64,000 nt of DNA from Ampullaceana balthica (Eukaryota; Mollusca; Gastropoda; Lymnaeidae): positions 823,213 through 887,212 of the forward strand of contig CALYLW010000315.1 of assembly GCA_944989445.1 (NCBI GenBank), in the 5' to 3' direction. Both the position numbers and the translations under genes were made by a program. Position 1 is the stretch's first letter, and each line of letters begins with the position of its first letter. Below are positions 45,901-53,214 of this stretch, one piece after another. The notes under the pieces are model-generated. The model made no database searches. It had not been told where the DNA came from and worked only from the letters and a program-made list of their open reading frames with translations.

Positions 45901-48272
45901 CTGCTTAATATTCTCTGTTCAGTTTCCTTTATTTACTTATATGTTGTATTAAAAATGTATTCAAAATCCTTATGAAGACCTCAAGGGAAGAAACGGCTAT
46001 GTGACATTTTTGAAATTTTTTAGTTATCCCCTGTATCTGATAGAGGGTCAAAAATAGAATGTTCTGAAAAAGGTTTTATGAAAAAGTTATGTCTCTGACC
46101 TTATAAAAAATTCAAATCTATTTAGTTAAATTATAAGAAATGTGTAATTTTGAACTTTAAAACTTGAATATCTCAAAACTAGAAAAATATGACAAAACCG
46201 TTTCTTCCCTTGAGCTCTTCATATATAGCTAAGATCGACCTACAAATATCTTTAAAAAAAAACTTTTTTGGCAATAACTTGGAAAACCCCCTGGCAGAGA
46301 ATGAGTGATTTACCAATACTGTCATTCATTCTGTCAATGAGTTTTAGTCTTACATAGGGGAGGCATAGAGTGGTTTTAGTCTTAAATAGGGGAGGCATAG
46401 AGTGGTTTTAGTCTCCTATTCAATTGACATGTTTAGTTTAATTGTATCAGAAGTATGGTAAAAGGATTTTTAAAATGTTATTTTATTAAATCTGCGTCTT
46501 AAATTTATTTCTCCATTGATAGTTAACCCCATTGTACCCTGATACCAACAGTTGCTGCTGATTGTCACAGATCTACCCCACAACCCCACCATAGAAGACA
46601 AATGGGCCAGTCTAGCCGTTTTGACGAGACCAAATCTACAATAGTGACCCGTGTCCCCAACAAAAGTGTTGAAGATCTCTACCTTCTTGACCAGAAATCC
46701 TCCAAACCGAGTCAGAGACTTTTCCCTGGGATGTCCAGGTCGACCAGCTCCGGTGTTCTGGATCATTCTCATCTGACCGCTGCGTTGTCCATGGAGGCCC
46801 TGACACCCAGCCCCACAGCAGGGGAGAGAGTTCCCTCCTCCTCATCCAGCTCATCTTCTGCTAATAAAGTCAAATTTGGTTCCATGTTTGGGGCCATCAA
46901 GGATATCTCTGTCTCAAACATCCACTCATCTGAGAGTGACAAAACCAAAGATTTCCTCAGCAAAGACCTGGCTTCAATATTTGTGGCCTGGGATACAGAG
47001 GACCACTGCAGCAGGCCTGATTTAATCCCCAGCAGTTCAGCAGATAAACTCGTATCAGGTGATTCTGTGAGGACTTCGGGGAAAAGCTCAAAAGGAAAAT
47101 CTTTGGCAAAATGTAAAAAATCAAATCAGACTTCAAATGGCGGGGATCACAGATTAGATTGGCAGCCAGAAGCATCAAGTTGTCACATTGAAGATACACC
47201 AAGGGAGAATTGTTCACATTCTAAATATGAAAACTTTTCTGATCTAAGTGAACAGTATCCGTACCGCTTTGTTGAACATGGCAAGTCAAGTTTCTGCAGA
47301 AAAACAGAACATGCCGGGATGACTGCTGAGTCAAGGGAGATATCACTGCTGGAGATGGCTGAGAACCTGGTACAAATGACGGCTGATGTTCATTCTAGAC
47401 TCAAGGAAGTGGAGAAAAGCTTCCATGAGTTTGACTTGTCTGGAGCTAAACTGAGTAGCAGGTCCAAAGGGCTTCCTCCTGAAAGTAATGCTTTCGCTCT
47501 ACTGAAAGGTAGCATGGAAAAAAATGGTGCTGGCCTGGAAAGATACGACGTGACGGTGCATAGAGAAGATATTGGGGCAGAGTCTCTGGACTGTCGTCTT
47601 GAGGAAAGCAGTGTGCAGACTACGTGCCTCCCTTTGCCTAAATCTGCCTGGTCACTTGGGGACTGTAGCCAAGAGGTCCCATTGAAAAAAGGAAAAAAAT
47701 CGTCATCTCATAAGACAAGAGTGTACGACAGAGATTTAACCAGAAACAAAGCAGATAATAAGGGAAAGAGAAAGAAATCAAAGCTTGCTCCAGTGGCCTT
47801 GATGTGTGACACTGACGGTCACATTCACGAGGTCAGCATGACTGGAAAAGACAAACTGTCAAGCAGTCAGGTGCTAACTGTTATTTCAACCGAGTACAGT
47901 TATGAAAAAAATCCCGGTGCTCCACCACAGTCTCATAGCTGCAATGACATGTCGTCATTGTCAATGATTAATGCTCCTGTCAGCGATCTGAACCTAGCCG
48001 TTCCTCTGACAGCGCACCCCGGCGGCCTCTCTATGTCTCGATCAGATGATTTGATTGAATACTCTTTGATCAGGGTGGTGCCCAGGAATGACGCAGCGTC
48101 TGCCAAAGGCAGCAAGTCTCGTGGTATGGAGTCTGACCCGCAAGATCCCTGTGATAAATGGGTGGATGCTAGCCCAGTTCCTCTCTCTGGGGTTGATACG
48201 TGTGCTCAACCTGCCCCAGGTCAACCAGATGAGTATGACTCTGATGAGATTGACTATTCCGTTTACGTGTGA
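17563..48272 (+). CDS. ANKIB1: ANKIB1: ankyrin-repeat and IBR-domain RBR E3 ubiquitin ligase (22 coding exons)
   Basis: Exons: 17563-17750, 17889-18096, 18628-18684, 18862-18987, 19810-19857, 20124-20241, 20452-20627, 20852-20940, 22131-22275, 26244-26413, 27297-27385, 27762-27892, 29389-29523, 29730-29816, 32173-32242, 33037-33179, 35307-35525, 35801-35981, 38399-38521, 39274-39394, 43401-43564, 46552-48272. All have AG/GT borders; phases join and total 4509 nt (1502 aa). Order: myristoylation-type MGSASSKF, ankyrin repeats (about 45-190), RING1 (308-358), IBR (about 397-460), RING2 (495-524, catalytic Cys508 in NEGCNHMKC), Ariadne-like helical region (about 530-700), UIM-like helices (734-746, 842-857) and a 573-residue last-exon tail. 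RBR ligases take ubiquitin from E2 at RING1 and pass it through the RING2 cysteine. The predicted protein is longer than vertebrate ANKIB1 (about 1,090 aa) because of the tail. No frameshift or stop interrupts it. Regulation is not visible. Confidence 0.93.
18129..18536. mobile_element. Nonautonomous hAT element with perfect 8-bp target duplication
   Basis: Termini TAGGGCTGG (left) and GCAGCCCTA (right) are inverted, and the exact 8-mer GTATTTTT flanks both sides (18121-18128 and 18537-18544). Subterminal regions are rich in ATTAATCGATTAAT motifs. Length is 408 bp, non-coding, within ANKIB1 intron 2. Confidence 0.88.
19810..20627 (+). CDS. ANKIB1: ANKIB1 exons 5-7: linker before RING1
   Basis: Exon 6 encodes [20 protein letters not shown] and [19 protein letters not shown]; exon 7 continues [12 protein letters not shown] and a Ser/Pro-rich stretch. 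This matches the conserved [22 protein letters not shown] segment (a UBA-like helix set) that precedes RING1 in ANKIB1 and Ariadne proteins. Exon 7 uses the acceptor CCACAG ending at 20451, chosen because it restores phase and the conserved Trp. Confidence 0.9.
20711..20790. repeat. 50-bp local duplication in intron 7
   Basis: CAATGATGTGTACGTTC plus following CTGGTAAAGGA occurs at 20711 and again at 20761, with small differences. It is a short local duplication just upstream of exon 8. Confidence 0.7.
20852..22275 (+). CDS. ANKIB1: ANKIB1 exons 8-9: RING1
   Basis: RING1 ligands are visible in order: C308, C311 (CHIC), C326, H328 (SCTH), C331, C334 (FCKDC), C353 and C358 (ITCAAYDC). This is the E2-docking RING of an RBR ligase. 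The exon 8/9 junction falls inside the lysine codon after CWE. The intron between them contains an 85-bp tandem duplication and a GC-rich block. Confidence 0.93.
21037..21206. repeat. 85-bp tandem duplication in intron 8
   Basis: TAGGTACCATCCTTGCTAAT begins at 21037 and again at 21122. The two 85-bp units differ by about one base (GCACCTCTTC versus GCACTTCTTC), so the duplication is recent. Confidence 0.9.
21480..22000. other. GC-rich block in AT-rich intron, probable transposon fragment
   Basis: About 500 bp whose composition is sharply different from both flanks, with a GGAAGCGGCCGCTTC palindrome and blocks such as AGGGGACGTAACAGCAGAG. No open frame with known similarity, no clear termini and no target duplication found. 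It might be the 5' region of a retroelement. Confidence 0.4.
22794..24654. mobile_element. TA-flanked TIR element (pogo/Tc1-like), copy 1 of 3
   Basis: Starts CAGTCGAAACCGGTTTAG and ends AGTGGGTTCGACTG, flanked by TA at 22792-22793 and 24655-24656. Length 1861 bp in ANKIB1 intron 9. Same orientation as the copy at 39613-41201, inverted relative to 33330-35129. The interior has two related halves: CCCGGAGTT plus TTTTTGTTGTGTT near 23455 and 24120, and ACACGTCATCACT near 23531 and 24246. No transposase frame seen. Confidence 0.88.
25438..25745. mobile_element. Third copy of the GGCGCC-bearing repeat
   Basis: Contains GGCGCCTACGGCGCTC, AAAAGCCCAACTAACTTATC, ACACAAAGTATTTTA and CTAATCACCACACGA, all shared with 14510-15285 on one strand or the other. 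Ends uncertain. In ANKIB1 intron 9. Confidence 0.6.
25969..26107. repeat. 19-bp minisatellite, about 7 copies
   Basis: Unit TGTGCCTGGCAGATGGTCC, repeated with variants (GGCTGATGG, GTCAGATGG). One further isolated unit occurs at about 26177-26195, 50 bp before the acceptor of ANKIB1 exon 10. Confidence 0.93.
26244..27385 (+). CDS. ANKIB1: ANKIB1 exons 10-11: IBR domain
   Basis: Exon 10 begins [20 protein letters not shown], the conserved KWCPxxxC start of the in-between-RING zinc domain. It ends [11 protein letters not shown], spliced to [15 protein letters not shown] in exon 11. The CGxxFCxxCxxxxHxPxxC pattern completes the zinc ligands. Both exons are closely preceded or followed by short minisatellites (25969-26107, 26503-26728, 27087-27283). 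Confidence 0.92.
26503..26728. repeat. 20-bp tandem array, about 11 near-identical copies
   Basis: Unit AGATCAGTGGAGTCAGAATG repeated exactly or almost exactly. The lack of divergence implies recent expansion. Located 90 bp after the exon 10 donor. Confidence 0.97.
26886..26960 (-). mobile_element. Penelope-like tail fragment with hammerhead-like core
   Basis: Minus strand reads CTGATGA (26944-26938), then AGGC-ATTA-GCC hairpin, GAAA (26926-26923), then TGTTTACTGTCGTGTCAG. This resembles the conserved segment in the Penelope-like pair at 43.7-45.5 kb (GGC...GCC, GAAACGTT, CTGT, GTGT). CTGATGA...GAAA with a stem between is the hammerhead ribozyme core. Stem III is weak here, so activity is doubtful. 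Confidence 0.4.
27087..27283. repeat. 27-28-bp minisatellite, about 7 copies
   Basis: Units of GAATGTTTATTTGA(A/C/T)AATGTGTGTT plus GAT/CTT, with copies ending 13 bp before the acceptor of ANKIB1 exon 11 (27297). Confidence 0.9.
27762..29523 (+). CDS. ANKIB1: ANKIB1 exons 12-13: RING2 (catalytic)
   Basis: Exon 12 carries [18 protein letters not shown] and then [11 protein letters not shown], where Cys508 matches the catalytic cysteine of RBR RING2 domains. Exon 13 continues [16 protein letters not shown], then [13 protein letters not shown]. Zinc ligands C495, C498, C513, C516, C521 and C524 are present. Exon 13 has two identical acceptors 51 bp apart (exon starts 29338 or 29389); the downstream one gives the normal RBR spacing. 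Confidence 0.93.
28307..29106. mobile_element. hAT (Charlie-like) nonautonomous element with perfect target duplication
   Basis: Starts CAGTGGTCTCCATCC and ends GGTTGGGGACCACTG, with ATCTAACC as an exact 8-bp direct repeat on both sides (28299-28306 and 29107-29114). 800 bp, non-coding, in ANKIB1 intron 12. The termini match the CAGTGGT(C/T)C type known from Charlie-group hATs. Confidence 0.9.
29303..29404 (+). repeat. 51-bp tandem duplication of the exon 13 splice acceptor
   Basis: Two units, 29303-29353 and 29354-29404, differ by one base (GATAACATC versus GATGACATC). Each contains the polypyrimidine stretch, GCCCCCAG and the first 16 exon bases TGTAAATATGACTTTT. Because 51 is a multiple of 3 and no stop occurs, either acceptor keeps the ANKIB1 frame. 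Confidence 0.97.
29730..33179 (+). CDS. ANKIB1: ANKIB1 exons 14-16: Ariadne-like helical region
   Basis: Exon 14 encodes [20 protein letters not shown], the conserved RFxHYYTRFxNHxxS motif of Ariadne-type ligases. Exon 15 encodes [20 protein letters not shown]. Exon 16 contains [20 protein letters not shown] and VYGFYL ([14 protein letters not shown] is conserved). This helical region follows RING2 and in Ariadne proteins is autoinhibitory. The exon 15 donor is repeated five times (32224-32540). Confidence 0.92.
29850..30440. other. GC-richer intronic stretch of unknown nature
   Basis: Composition differs from neighbouring AT-rich intron; contains GAGGTCCCCCCTTGGCC and GCAACGCTGGGTTG. No coding similarity, termini or repeats recognised. 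A transposon fragment is possible but unsupported. Confidence 0.3.
30461..31903. mobile_element. ATCGG-rich hAT-like element, copy A
   Basis: Starts TAGGGGTCTACGGATATGC and ends CGATATATCGGTAGACCCCTA. Flanking 8-mers CCTTGAAT (30453-30460) and CCTTGAGT (31904-31911) differ at one base, as expected of a hAT target duplication. The left part holds four to five internal repeats of about 150 bp, each starting with an AGGGGTCTACCGATAT-like copy of the terminus. The rest is AT-rich and non-coding. In ANKIB1 intron 14. Confidence 0.82.
32224..32540 (+). repeat. Five tandem copies of a 71-bp unit carrying the exon 15 donor
   Basis: Units start at 32224, 32295, 32366, 32437 and 32508 with GAGGCTGTCACAGACAGTGG and the donor GTAGGT. 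The first unit includes the last 19 coding bases of ANKIB1 exon 15, so every later unit has a copy of that exon end and its donor. Use of a later donor would add 71 nt per unit and meet a TGA soon after. Confidence 0.97.
33330..35129. mobile_element. TA-flanked TIR element (pogo/Tc1-like), copy 2 of 3, inverted
   Basis: Starts CAGTTGAACCCACTTACC and ends GACTTAACCCGTTTCGACTG, with TA at 33328-33329 and 35130-35131. 1800 bp in ANKIB1 intron 16. It aligns along its length to 22794-24654 in the opposite orientation, including the GGCGGCAAAATATTAACATG-type segment near the GTCGAC end. Non-coding. Confidence 0.88.
35307..35981 (+). CDS. ANKIB1: ANKIB1 exons 17-18: end of Ariadne region and first UIM-like helix
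   Basis: Exon 17 encodes [16 protein letters not shown], close to the conserved RPYLRTPRHKII segment, followed by a basic stretch [10 protein letters not shown] that could act as a nuclear localisation signal. Exon 18 begins [13 protein letters not shown]: the spacing L-x2-A-x3-S-x2-E fits a ubiquitin-interacting motif, as expected in ANKIB1. An acidic run [11 protein letters not shown] follows. Confidence 0.88.
36882..38348. mobile_element. TA-flanked Tigger-like element interrupted by a hAT
   Basis: Starts CAGGGGTCCTCGGGTTACG and ends GTAACCCGAGGACTCCCTG, with TA at 36880-36881 and 38349-38350. Without the hAT at 36977-38130 the element is about 313 bp. TIR and TA target resemble pogo/Tigger elements. 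It occupies the end of ANKIB1 intron 18, stopping 50 bp before the exon 19 acceptor. Confidence 0.82.
36977..38130. mobile_element. ATCGG-rich hAT-like element, copy B (nested)
   Basis: Starts TAGGGGTCTACCGATATGC and ends CGATATCGGTAGACCCCT, in the same orientation as copy A at 30461-31903 and alignable with it over most of its length, including the TGATGACGTCATTCTTAAAT repeats. It sits inside the Tigger-like element. The target duplication is unclear because the flanks are TATA-rich. Confidence 0.82.
38399..39394 (+). CDS. ANKIB1: ANKIB1 exons 19-20: Cys/His cluster and second UIM-like helix
   Basis: Exon 19 encodes [14 protein letters not shown] followed by HHDHCSQYC (pattern C-x4-C-x15-HHDHC-x3-C), a compact cluster that could bind a metal ion; I do not know it from vertebrate ANKIB1. 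Exon 20 contains [18 protein letters not shown], whose L-x2-A-x3-S spacing fits a second UIM, except that the last acidic position is Gln. The exon 20 donor region is tandemly repeated and interrupted by a 3.45-kb hAT. Confidence 0.85.
39613..41201. mobile_element. TA-flanked TIR element, copy 3 of 3 (nested)
   Basis: Starts CAGTGGAACCCATTTAAGTC and ends GTTAAGTGGGTTCTACTG with TA at 39611-39612 and 41202-41203. Same orientation as copy 1. The middle (about 39795-40830) is not shared with the other copies and contains a block homologous to the ATCGG-rich hAT (AACCAATAGTTAAATGGC, ATGAATGAAACAATGAGAAC), so a further insertion split it. Confidence 0.83.
41758..42008. mobile_element. Small hAT (Charlie-like) element with perfect target duplication
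   Basis: Starts CAGTGCTTCTCAAA and ends TTTGAGAAGCACTG, a perfect 14-bp inverted repeat, with GGTTATAG directly repeated at 41750-41757 and 42009-42016. 251 bp, nested in the 3.45-kb hAT. Confidence 0.93.
42875..43050 (+). repeat. 35-bp array of copies of the ANKIB1 exon 20 donor
   Basis: Five units starting near 42876, 42911, 42946, 42981 and 43016, each with TCAGGACACACAAAAGTAAG. The real exon 20 end at 39383-39394 has the same sequence, so before the hAT inserted the array had six contiguous units, the first being the exon edge itself. Confidence 0.95.
43401..43564 (+). CDS. ANKIB1: ANKIB1 exon 21
   Basis: Reads [21 protein letters not shown], a basic Ser-rich stretch, then [20 protein letters not shown]. 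Phase 2 entry and phase 1 exit match exons 20 and 22. No domain recognised; probably a flexible linker with a short amphipathic helix. Confidence 0.85.
43921..44805 (-). pseudogene. Penelope-like element: RT C-terminal part and GIY-YIG endonuclease
   Basis: Minus strand from about 44800 reads [18 protein letters not shown], then [18 protein letters not shown], the post-palm part of Penelope-like reverse transcriptases. [12 protein letters not shown] and a Cys-rich [10 protein letters not shown] linker follow, then the endonuclease with [20 protein letters not shown] (GIY-YIG core) and [10 protein letters not shown]. It ends at a stop by 43921. The frame is open but lacks the catalytic reverse-transcriptase palm, so it cannot be autonomous. 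Confidence 0.87.
44809..45314 (+). pseudogene. Penelope-like element, internally deleted copy
   Basis: Begins with RT sequence [20 protein letters not shown], then [17 protein letters not shown], and jumps directly to [16 protein letters not shown] and the GIY-YIG block [17 protein letters not shown]. The segment missing at the jump, between the palm end and the zinc linker, is about the segment where the minus-strand partner starts. Deleted, non-functional. Confidence 0.85.
46552..48272 (+). CDS. ANKIB1: ANKIB1 exon 22: long C-terminal tail
   Basis: A 1.7-kb last exon encoding about 573 residues. It opens [16 protein letters not shown] after the acceptor CCAACAG (46551) and stays open to TGA 48270-48272. 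Low-complexity Ser runs are followed by a short predicted helix [19 protein letters not shown], then basic patches (KGKRKKSKL) and an acidic terminus [14 protein letters not shown]. No catalytic domain recognised; it is probably disordered. Codon use and absence of stops over 573 codons support coding. An internal ATG at 46602 is not needed as a start. Confidence 0.85.
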
Positions 48273-50040
48273 TGTGGTGTTTCCTTCACAATGTCTGTAG
48301 TGTCAAGCTAAATGCCACTGATGCTCATTTTAAATTTCTGCCCACAAAACTTCCATAAGCTCCAACCAAGCTAGGTGACTTTGTTGGTCAAATCATTATT
48401 TTTGTGTGCTGCTAATGGACTTCTGTGTGTATGTATATTAAAAAACATGGCACAAATGAGTACCACTCTTCTGTAGACGTAAATACCCAGGTGGCAACTT
48501 TGAGCTTCTTTCACTTCCACTCACCATTATATGAAGGCCCAAAAGGTTTATGTGATACCATCTCCTCAGAGATTTTTGTAAATTCTGCGTTTCAACAACG
48601 GCTCCTTTGTCACGTAATCACACAGAATGCTGTTCTCAATTATTATACTATTGAAATAATTTATAAATGCTGCTCAAATATAATTTTTATTGATGAGTGT
48701 TGATTGTTAGAAAGGGATTGGGATAAAAAAAATCTGGCTTGTTTTAAATCTAAGTTCCAAAGCAGGCACCTGATGTTTATTCACTTTCAGATTTGATTCT
48801 TTTCTTGCTTGTAGATCAATAATTAACACTAATTTATTTGGTTTATTTTGTTCAAAAGAGAATGAGCCAACTTGACCTTTCGAAAAGATTATTTAGTTTT
48901 ATAATAAGTGACTGAGTGAATTGAGTGATAAATATAAAACACAAAGCAGGTTATTTATGTCCTATTGGGTGTTTATTATAATTATTATAATTTTTAAATT
49001 TTTATTTACCAAGAGCTTGAATGCTTGAAACATTGAATCCATATCTCATTTATGAACTTACATTTGACTGATTTATGGCATTTTTATGATGGTTGCCAAT
49101 GCAATCAACACTGAGGGAACATTATTAACATTATTAATTTATTTTTTATCAATATCTCTTGAACTTACTGAACTGACTGTGTTTAATTAATGGTGTTTTT
49201 TTTAAGCACTTAAACTTACAATGCAATGATTTTTTGCCCTTTGGTTTTTTGCATTTTATAGCATTGATAACGAAATTTGCAGTTAGTTGGAGGATAATTT
49301 TTTGTCCAGACTTTGCTATGAAGGCTGTTGATGAAATAGAAACAAGTAGTAATAGAGGGTTACCAAACACAACTATGCATTTCCAATAAAGATTATTGAA
49401 GTAATTTCCATTTTAAAGACAAAACATTATCCCAAGAGACCATGGGCTGTATGGAAGGTTAATACATAACAAAATAAAGTACATAATCAGCAAAATATAT
49501 GGAAAAATGACTCACAAAAGTTCATTCCTGTTACAATTTTAATATTTTACTATAAATCTTAGTTGCATAAAGTTATTTTTTTACTGTAATTTTTCAATGT
49601 GAAAATCTATTTTACAACTGAAATTTTTATTTACGAAAGACTTAGTTATTGAAAAGTAATTTTAATATACACTTTTGTAAATGTGTGTAAAAATATTTAT
49701 ATATTATATAAAAAAAATATGTGTTTTGTATATATACAAATTAAAAATAAAATCAAGTTGAACTTTTAATCAAATTAGAAGAAAATATCTTTCTCTTAAG
49801 ATGAAACAGCTTCTGTTGCAATGTGGTTAATGTAATCTTCATGATCCATTGTCCCTTAATCAAATTTAATCTGTAGAGTTTCTTTTATAGTAAAGTGAAT
49901 ACAGTACATAAGTAATACTTGATAAATTTTTTTCAAGTTGTTTAAAGAGAAATATAGATTACCATAAACTCTGATTGGCTGACTCTAGAGAGGGTTAGTC
50001 ATGTTCGCAAAAAAGGGGAAAAAGGAATGGGCAGAAACAA
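48273..50040 (+). other. ANKIB1 3' UTR and flank
   Basis: AT-rich, no gene recognised. AATAAA at 49385-49390 and 49746-49751 are candidate polyadenylation signals; the true end cannot be decided from sequence. Confidence 0.4.
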
Positions 50041-50064
50041 ACAATTTTAAAAATAAAAAAAAAT

Positions 50065-50137
50065 GTTCCCACTGTGGCTTGAACCCAGAACTTTCCGCGT
50101 GCAAGGCGGACGTGATAACCACAACACTACGAATCAC
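50065..50137 (-). tRNA. tRNA-like pseudogene, Val-like body with TGC anticodon
   Basis: Exactly 73 nt on the minus strand. The D-arm region GTGTTGTGGTTATCAC, the anticodon stem TCCGC/GCGGA with loop CTTGCAC (anticodon TGC, which would be Ala), and the T arm CTGGG-TTCAAGC-CACAG (one mismatch) are recognisable and resemble a tRNA-Val body. The acceptor stem pairs poorly (GTGATTC against TGGGAAC). A T-run immediately follows on the minus strand, like a Pol III terminator. Most likely a pseudogene or SINE head. Confidence 0.55.
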
Positions 50138-50139
50138 AT

Positions 50140-51760
50140 GTCATTCTGTGAAGGAACAACCCAAGTTAGCGCAAGAAAAATTGTTGCCCCCCCCCTTTTT
50201 TTCTTTTCATCCCACTACGCTTGCCAACAGTGATCTGTTGACCCCAGCGAGGGTCATTCGTCAGGCTCATTTGCACATGCTCGTTTAGGTGAAATATATA
50301 TATAGATAATATTCTTTATCATTTTGGACATTTAGTTATTATAATTATGAATTTTTGATAAATTGTACAACATTGACTCTTAATTTTGTAAATGGGTCTG
50401 TGAAGATATGTTTTTGTATATATATTTTTCTGTTAAAATAATGGAGTGGGGGTCGCATTGAATGTGCACAAAATAATAATTTAAATAAAATGCAGATAGT
50501 ATTAAGAAAACATCCATTATAACAAAATCATAGGTTGCAATTTTAATGTTTTTTTAATCTTTTGTTTGAATGCAAAATATGAAAAAATGTATTTAAATTT
50601 TAATAGGTGGCTAAAAATTTGAATTAATTTTGTGTTGAAATTATAGTTTTTAAATTGTATTGAAAAAAGACTGTTTTCAACCAAGCTAAATAAATAAAAA
50701 AAATATATACTACATTTTTTAGGGTTGCTGGCCAAATATCAATTTATAAAATGTTATAAAGATGTTGGGATCCCGTGTCATTAACTAGAAATTTGGTACT
50801 CAAGTAATGTCCAAAAAATTTAGTCACTAAAAGGCTTTGATGGACATTATCTTGCCACATTTTACAGAATAATAATTGTGTAACGCCTTACAAACTTACA
50901 TGTAAATTTTGTTGGTACTTTCTTAAAAAACTAACCCTTTTTAAAAATGTTCTACACATCCATTAAATCTACTAGAGATACAACTGTTGTTTATCTGTTA
51001 TATCATGCACATTTTCTTGTTTCAATTAATGGCACAATTAAAAACTTAAAATGATTAATGAATGAATAAATGAATTAAAATGTCTTATTATTATTATTAT
51101 GGAGGAAAACCTCATCATGTCTTCTCTAACTGCCTTATTTACTAGTGTACAAACAAAATATTTTGAGAGCTGATCAGTTTCCAGTGTCAAGTTGTTCATT
51201 CCTTTTTTTTCTTGTGTTCCTTCAAGTGTGGCTTGCTTAGTGTGGTCTAATTATGAAAGATAATTCAGTTTACCTTCAAGGATATTTCTTGTTCAAATAG
51301 TGACTCTGCTTTCTTGATATTCACAAATGGAGTTATCTGTCTTTGAACGAATGAAAAATCAAAGCAAAGAAAAATTGTTTTGTACACAAGAGAAAGTTCA
51401 TGTTCTTGAATAGTACAATGTATTGTTGTGCTCTATGTGAAGTCTAAGTGGAGAGGAATGAATTTTCGACATTCTTTACATTTTATGATTTAGCATTATA
51501 CAATCACATAATTGATTTATTGCTTATTATTTCTGCTCTATCTGCCTGTAATAAAATATTGAAAGCTATTACATCCAAATTGTTTGTCAAAGGTAAAGAT
51601 GTTAGGAAACATTTTCATTGTAAAATAATTTCTTCCCACTCACATGTCAATTTTGTTTGTTGTATTTTGTTTAATACACAGACACACCACTTCACAATAC
51701 AAAAATCAAATGAGCACAATGAATGGAGTGTGATGTGTTGATCTTCCCACTGCATCTGAG
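50140..51760. other. AT-rich intergenic DNA
   Basis: No gene, transposon terminus or tandem array recognised apart from short A/T runs. Confidence 0.4.
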
Positions 51761-51762
51761 TT

Positions 51763-52020
51763 ATATCAACATGGCATCAGCTTCATTCTGTCACTGGTGC
51801 ATCAACATATCAACATGGCATCAGCTTCATTCAGTCACTGGTGCATCAACATATCAACATGGCATCAGCTTCATTCTGTCACTGGTGCATCAACATATCA
51901 ACATGGCATCAGCTTCATTCTGTCACTGGTGCATCAACATATCAACATGGCATCAGCTTCATTCTGTCACTGGTGCATCAACATATCAACATGGCATCAG
52001 CTTCATTCTGCCACTGGTGC
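51763..52020. repeat. 44-bp minisatellite, about 6 copies
   Basis: Unit CATCAACATATCAACATGGC plus ATCAGCTTCATTCTGTCACT plus GGTG, nearly identical between copies. Open frames across it are accidental. Confidence 0.96.
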
Positions 52021-52529
52021 CTGGGTGGGTGGGGGAGCCCTCATGTCAGAGATGTTGTAGAATTAAAATTAAATTAATAATAGTACAGTAGTTGTAAATT
52101 GTCATACTTAGAGGTAGCAAATTTAAAAAAAAATCATGAAATGTCCTGCCTGTTGTGATGAGGAAGCAGCAGCACACCAAAAACATAGAAACTGAAGAGT
52201 CTGTCGACAATCTAATCTAGAAAGTGCTGGCTACCAAAAAAGTGTCTATCTCTAGTCTGTTAAAATTTTAATATTTTGGGAGATATAACATGTTAGAAAT
52301 ATAAGTCAATGTATAGTTTTTCTTAACATTTTTTTATCCTTGGTACCAGTTATAGATATTCTGTCCAGAGTTTTAAAATTTGTTATAGAATTCATGGATT
52401 CAACAGTTGCAGTATATAAATATAAGGATATATACACTTTCTATCAGGGAGCTATCTCTATCTCGTTCTCACATTCTACTGCAAAAGTTAAGCCGGTTTG
52501 AAGTTTACTTACTGTTACGTTGTTAGACA

Positions 52530-53022
52530 TGGGCGGAACTCTAATCTCCATGCACCCAGTGGAGAAGGCAGGCCATGACGGGATAGCACCTATTTGACTG
52601 GGGGCTGCCCAGTTTGAGGCGGGCGGTAGTTTCCAGTGAGACTCCCACCGTCGTCGGAAGCGGTCCCTGGCGCCTAGCTCTACGTCAATTGAGCTTTGGC
52701 TTAGAACCGATAACTGCTGCTTCCCGTGTTTTGTCGACACCATGCGGCAGAGGTGGCTTGAGTGTCCTCTCCAGAGTTGATGCAAGCCTGGGCGGGTATT
52801 ATGGAGAATTAGCGGCTGCCCATACAGCATATCCCCCCTGTCCACGTCAATGGTGTAACATGCGTCGATACAGCTTGGCTGCCATTGGCGTCGCAGGAGC
52901 TGCCGGAATGTACTATTATGTATAGACCGCCTGTAGGTGCTCCATTACCTGTTTTTCTGTCAGGGTGAACTCCCTTAGCCTTTCCCGAGTAGTGGGTGTG
53001 GCCGCAAGGCAGCGGAGGTTTG
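52530..53022 (-). mobile_element. LINE leader-region fragment
   Basis: On the minus strand it aligns with 11110-11600 in order: AAAGGCTAAGGGAGT, GAGGGGATATGCTGTATGGG-like, AATACCCGCCCAGGCTTGC, CAATTGACGTAGAGCTAGGC and ACTGGGCAGCCCCC. It is the leader found upstream of the endonuclease in the copy at 11.1-12.3 kb, but here it lies downstream (in minus orientation) of the endonuclease fragment. Confidence 0.8.
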
Positions 53023-53049
53023 AAGTCGGAATTTCCTTCTCCTAGATTC

Positions 53050-53201
53050 TAGATGATCTACCAGCCAAGCCCCGTAGGGGTGCCCAGTGGGAGCTGAGTA
53101 AACTCGGGGCCCTTGCCAGCAGCAGGAATCGAACCCGTGACCGATTTTTAGGGTCTCGGTACCACAGACACAGCGCACTATCACTTAGACCACCGCGCCC
53201 C
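53050..53201 (-). mobile_element. tRNA-derived SINE with intact Pol III boxes
   Basis: Minus strand begins GGGGCGCGGTGGTCTAAGTG (A box TGGTCTAAGTG) and contains GGGTTCGATTCC (B box, plus 53125-53136). The body ends near CTGGTAGATCATCTAG. It separates two LINE fragments, so it inserted into or between them. Different family from the SINE at 14015-14285. Confidence 0.82.
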
Positions 53202-53214
53202 TTTATAGCTTCTG

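Noticed and set aside
46602..48272. Independent 556-residue gene starting at ATG 46602
   Set aside because: An acceptor at 46551 joins the frame upstream of that ATG in the right phase to exon 21, making the total ANKIB1 length an exact multiple of three.
48425..48703. 92-residue open frame after the ANKIB1 stop
   Set aside because: It falls in the presumptive 3' UTR with no homology and no coding bias visible.
51723..52091. 122-residue repetitive open frame
   Set aside because: It is produced by the 44-bp minisatellite; three frames are open at once.
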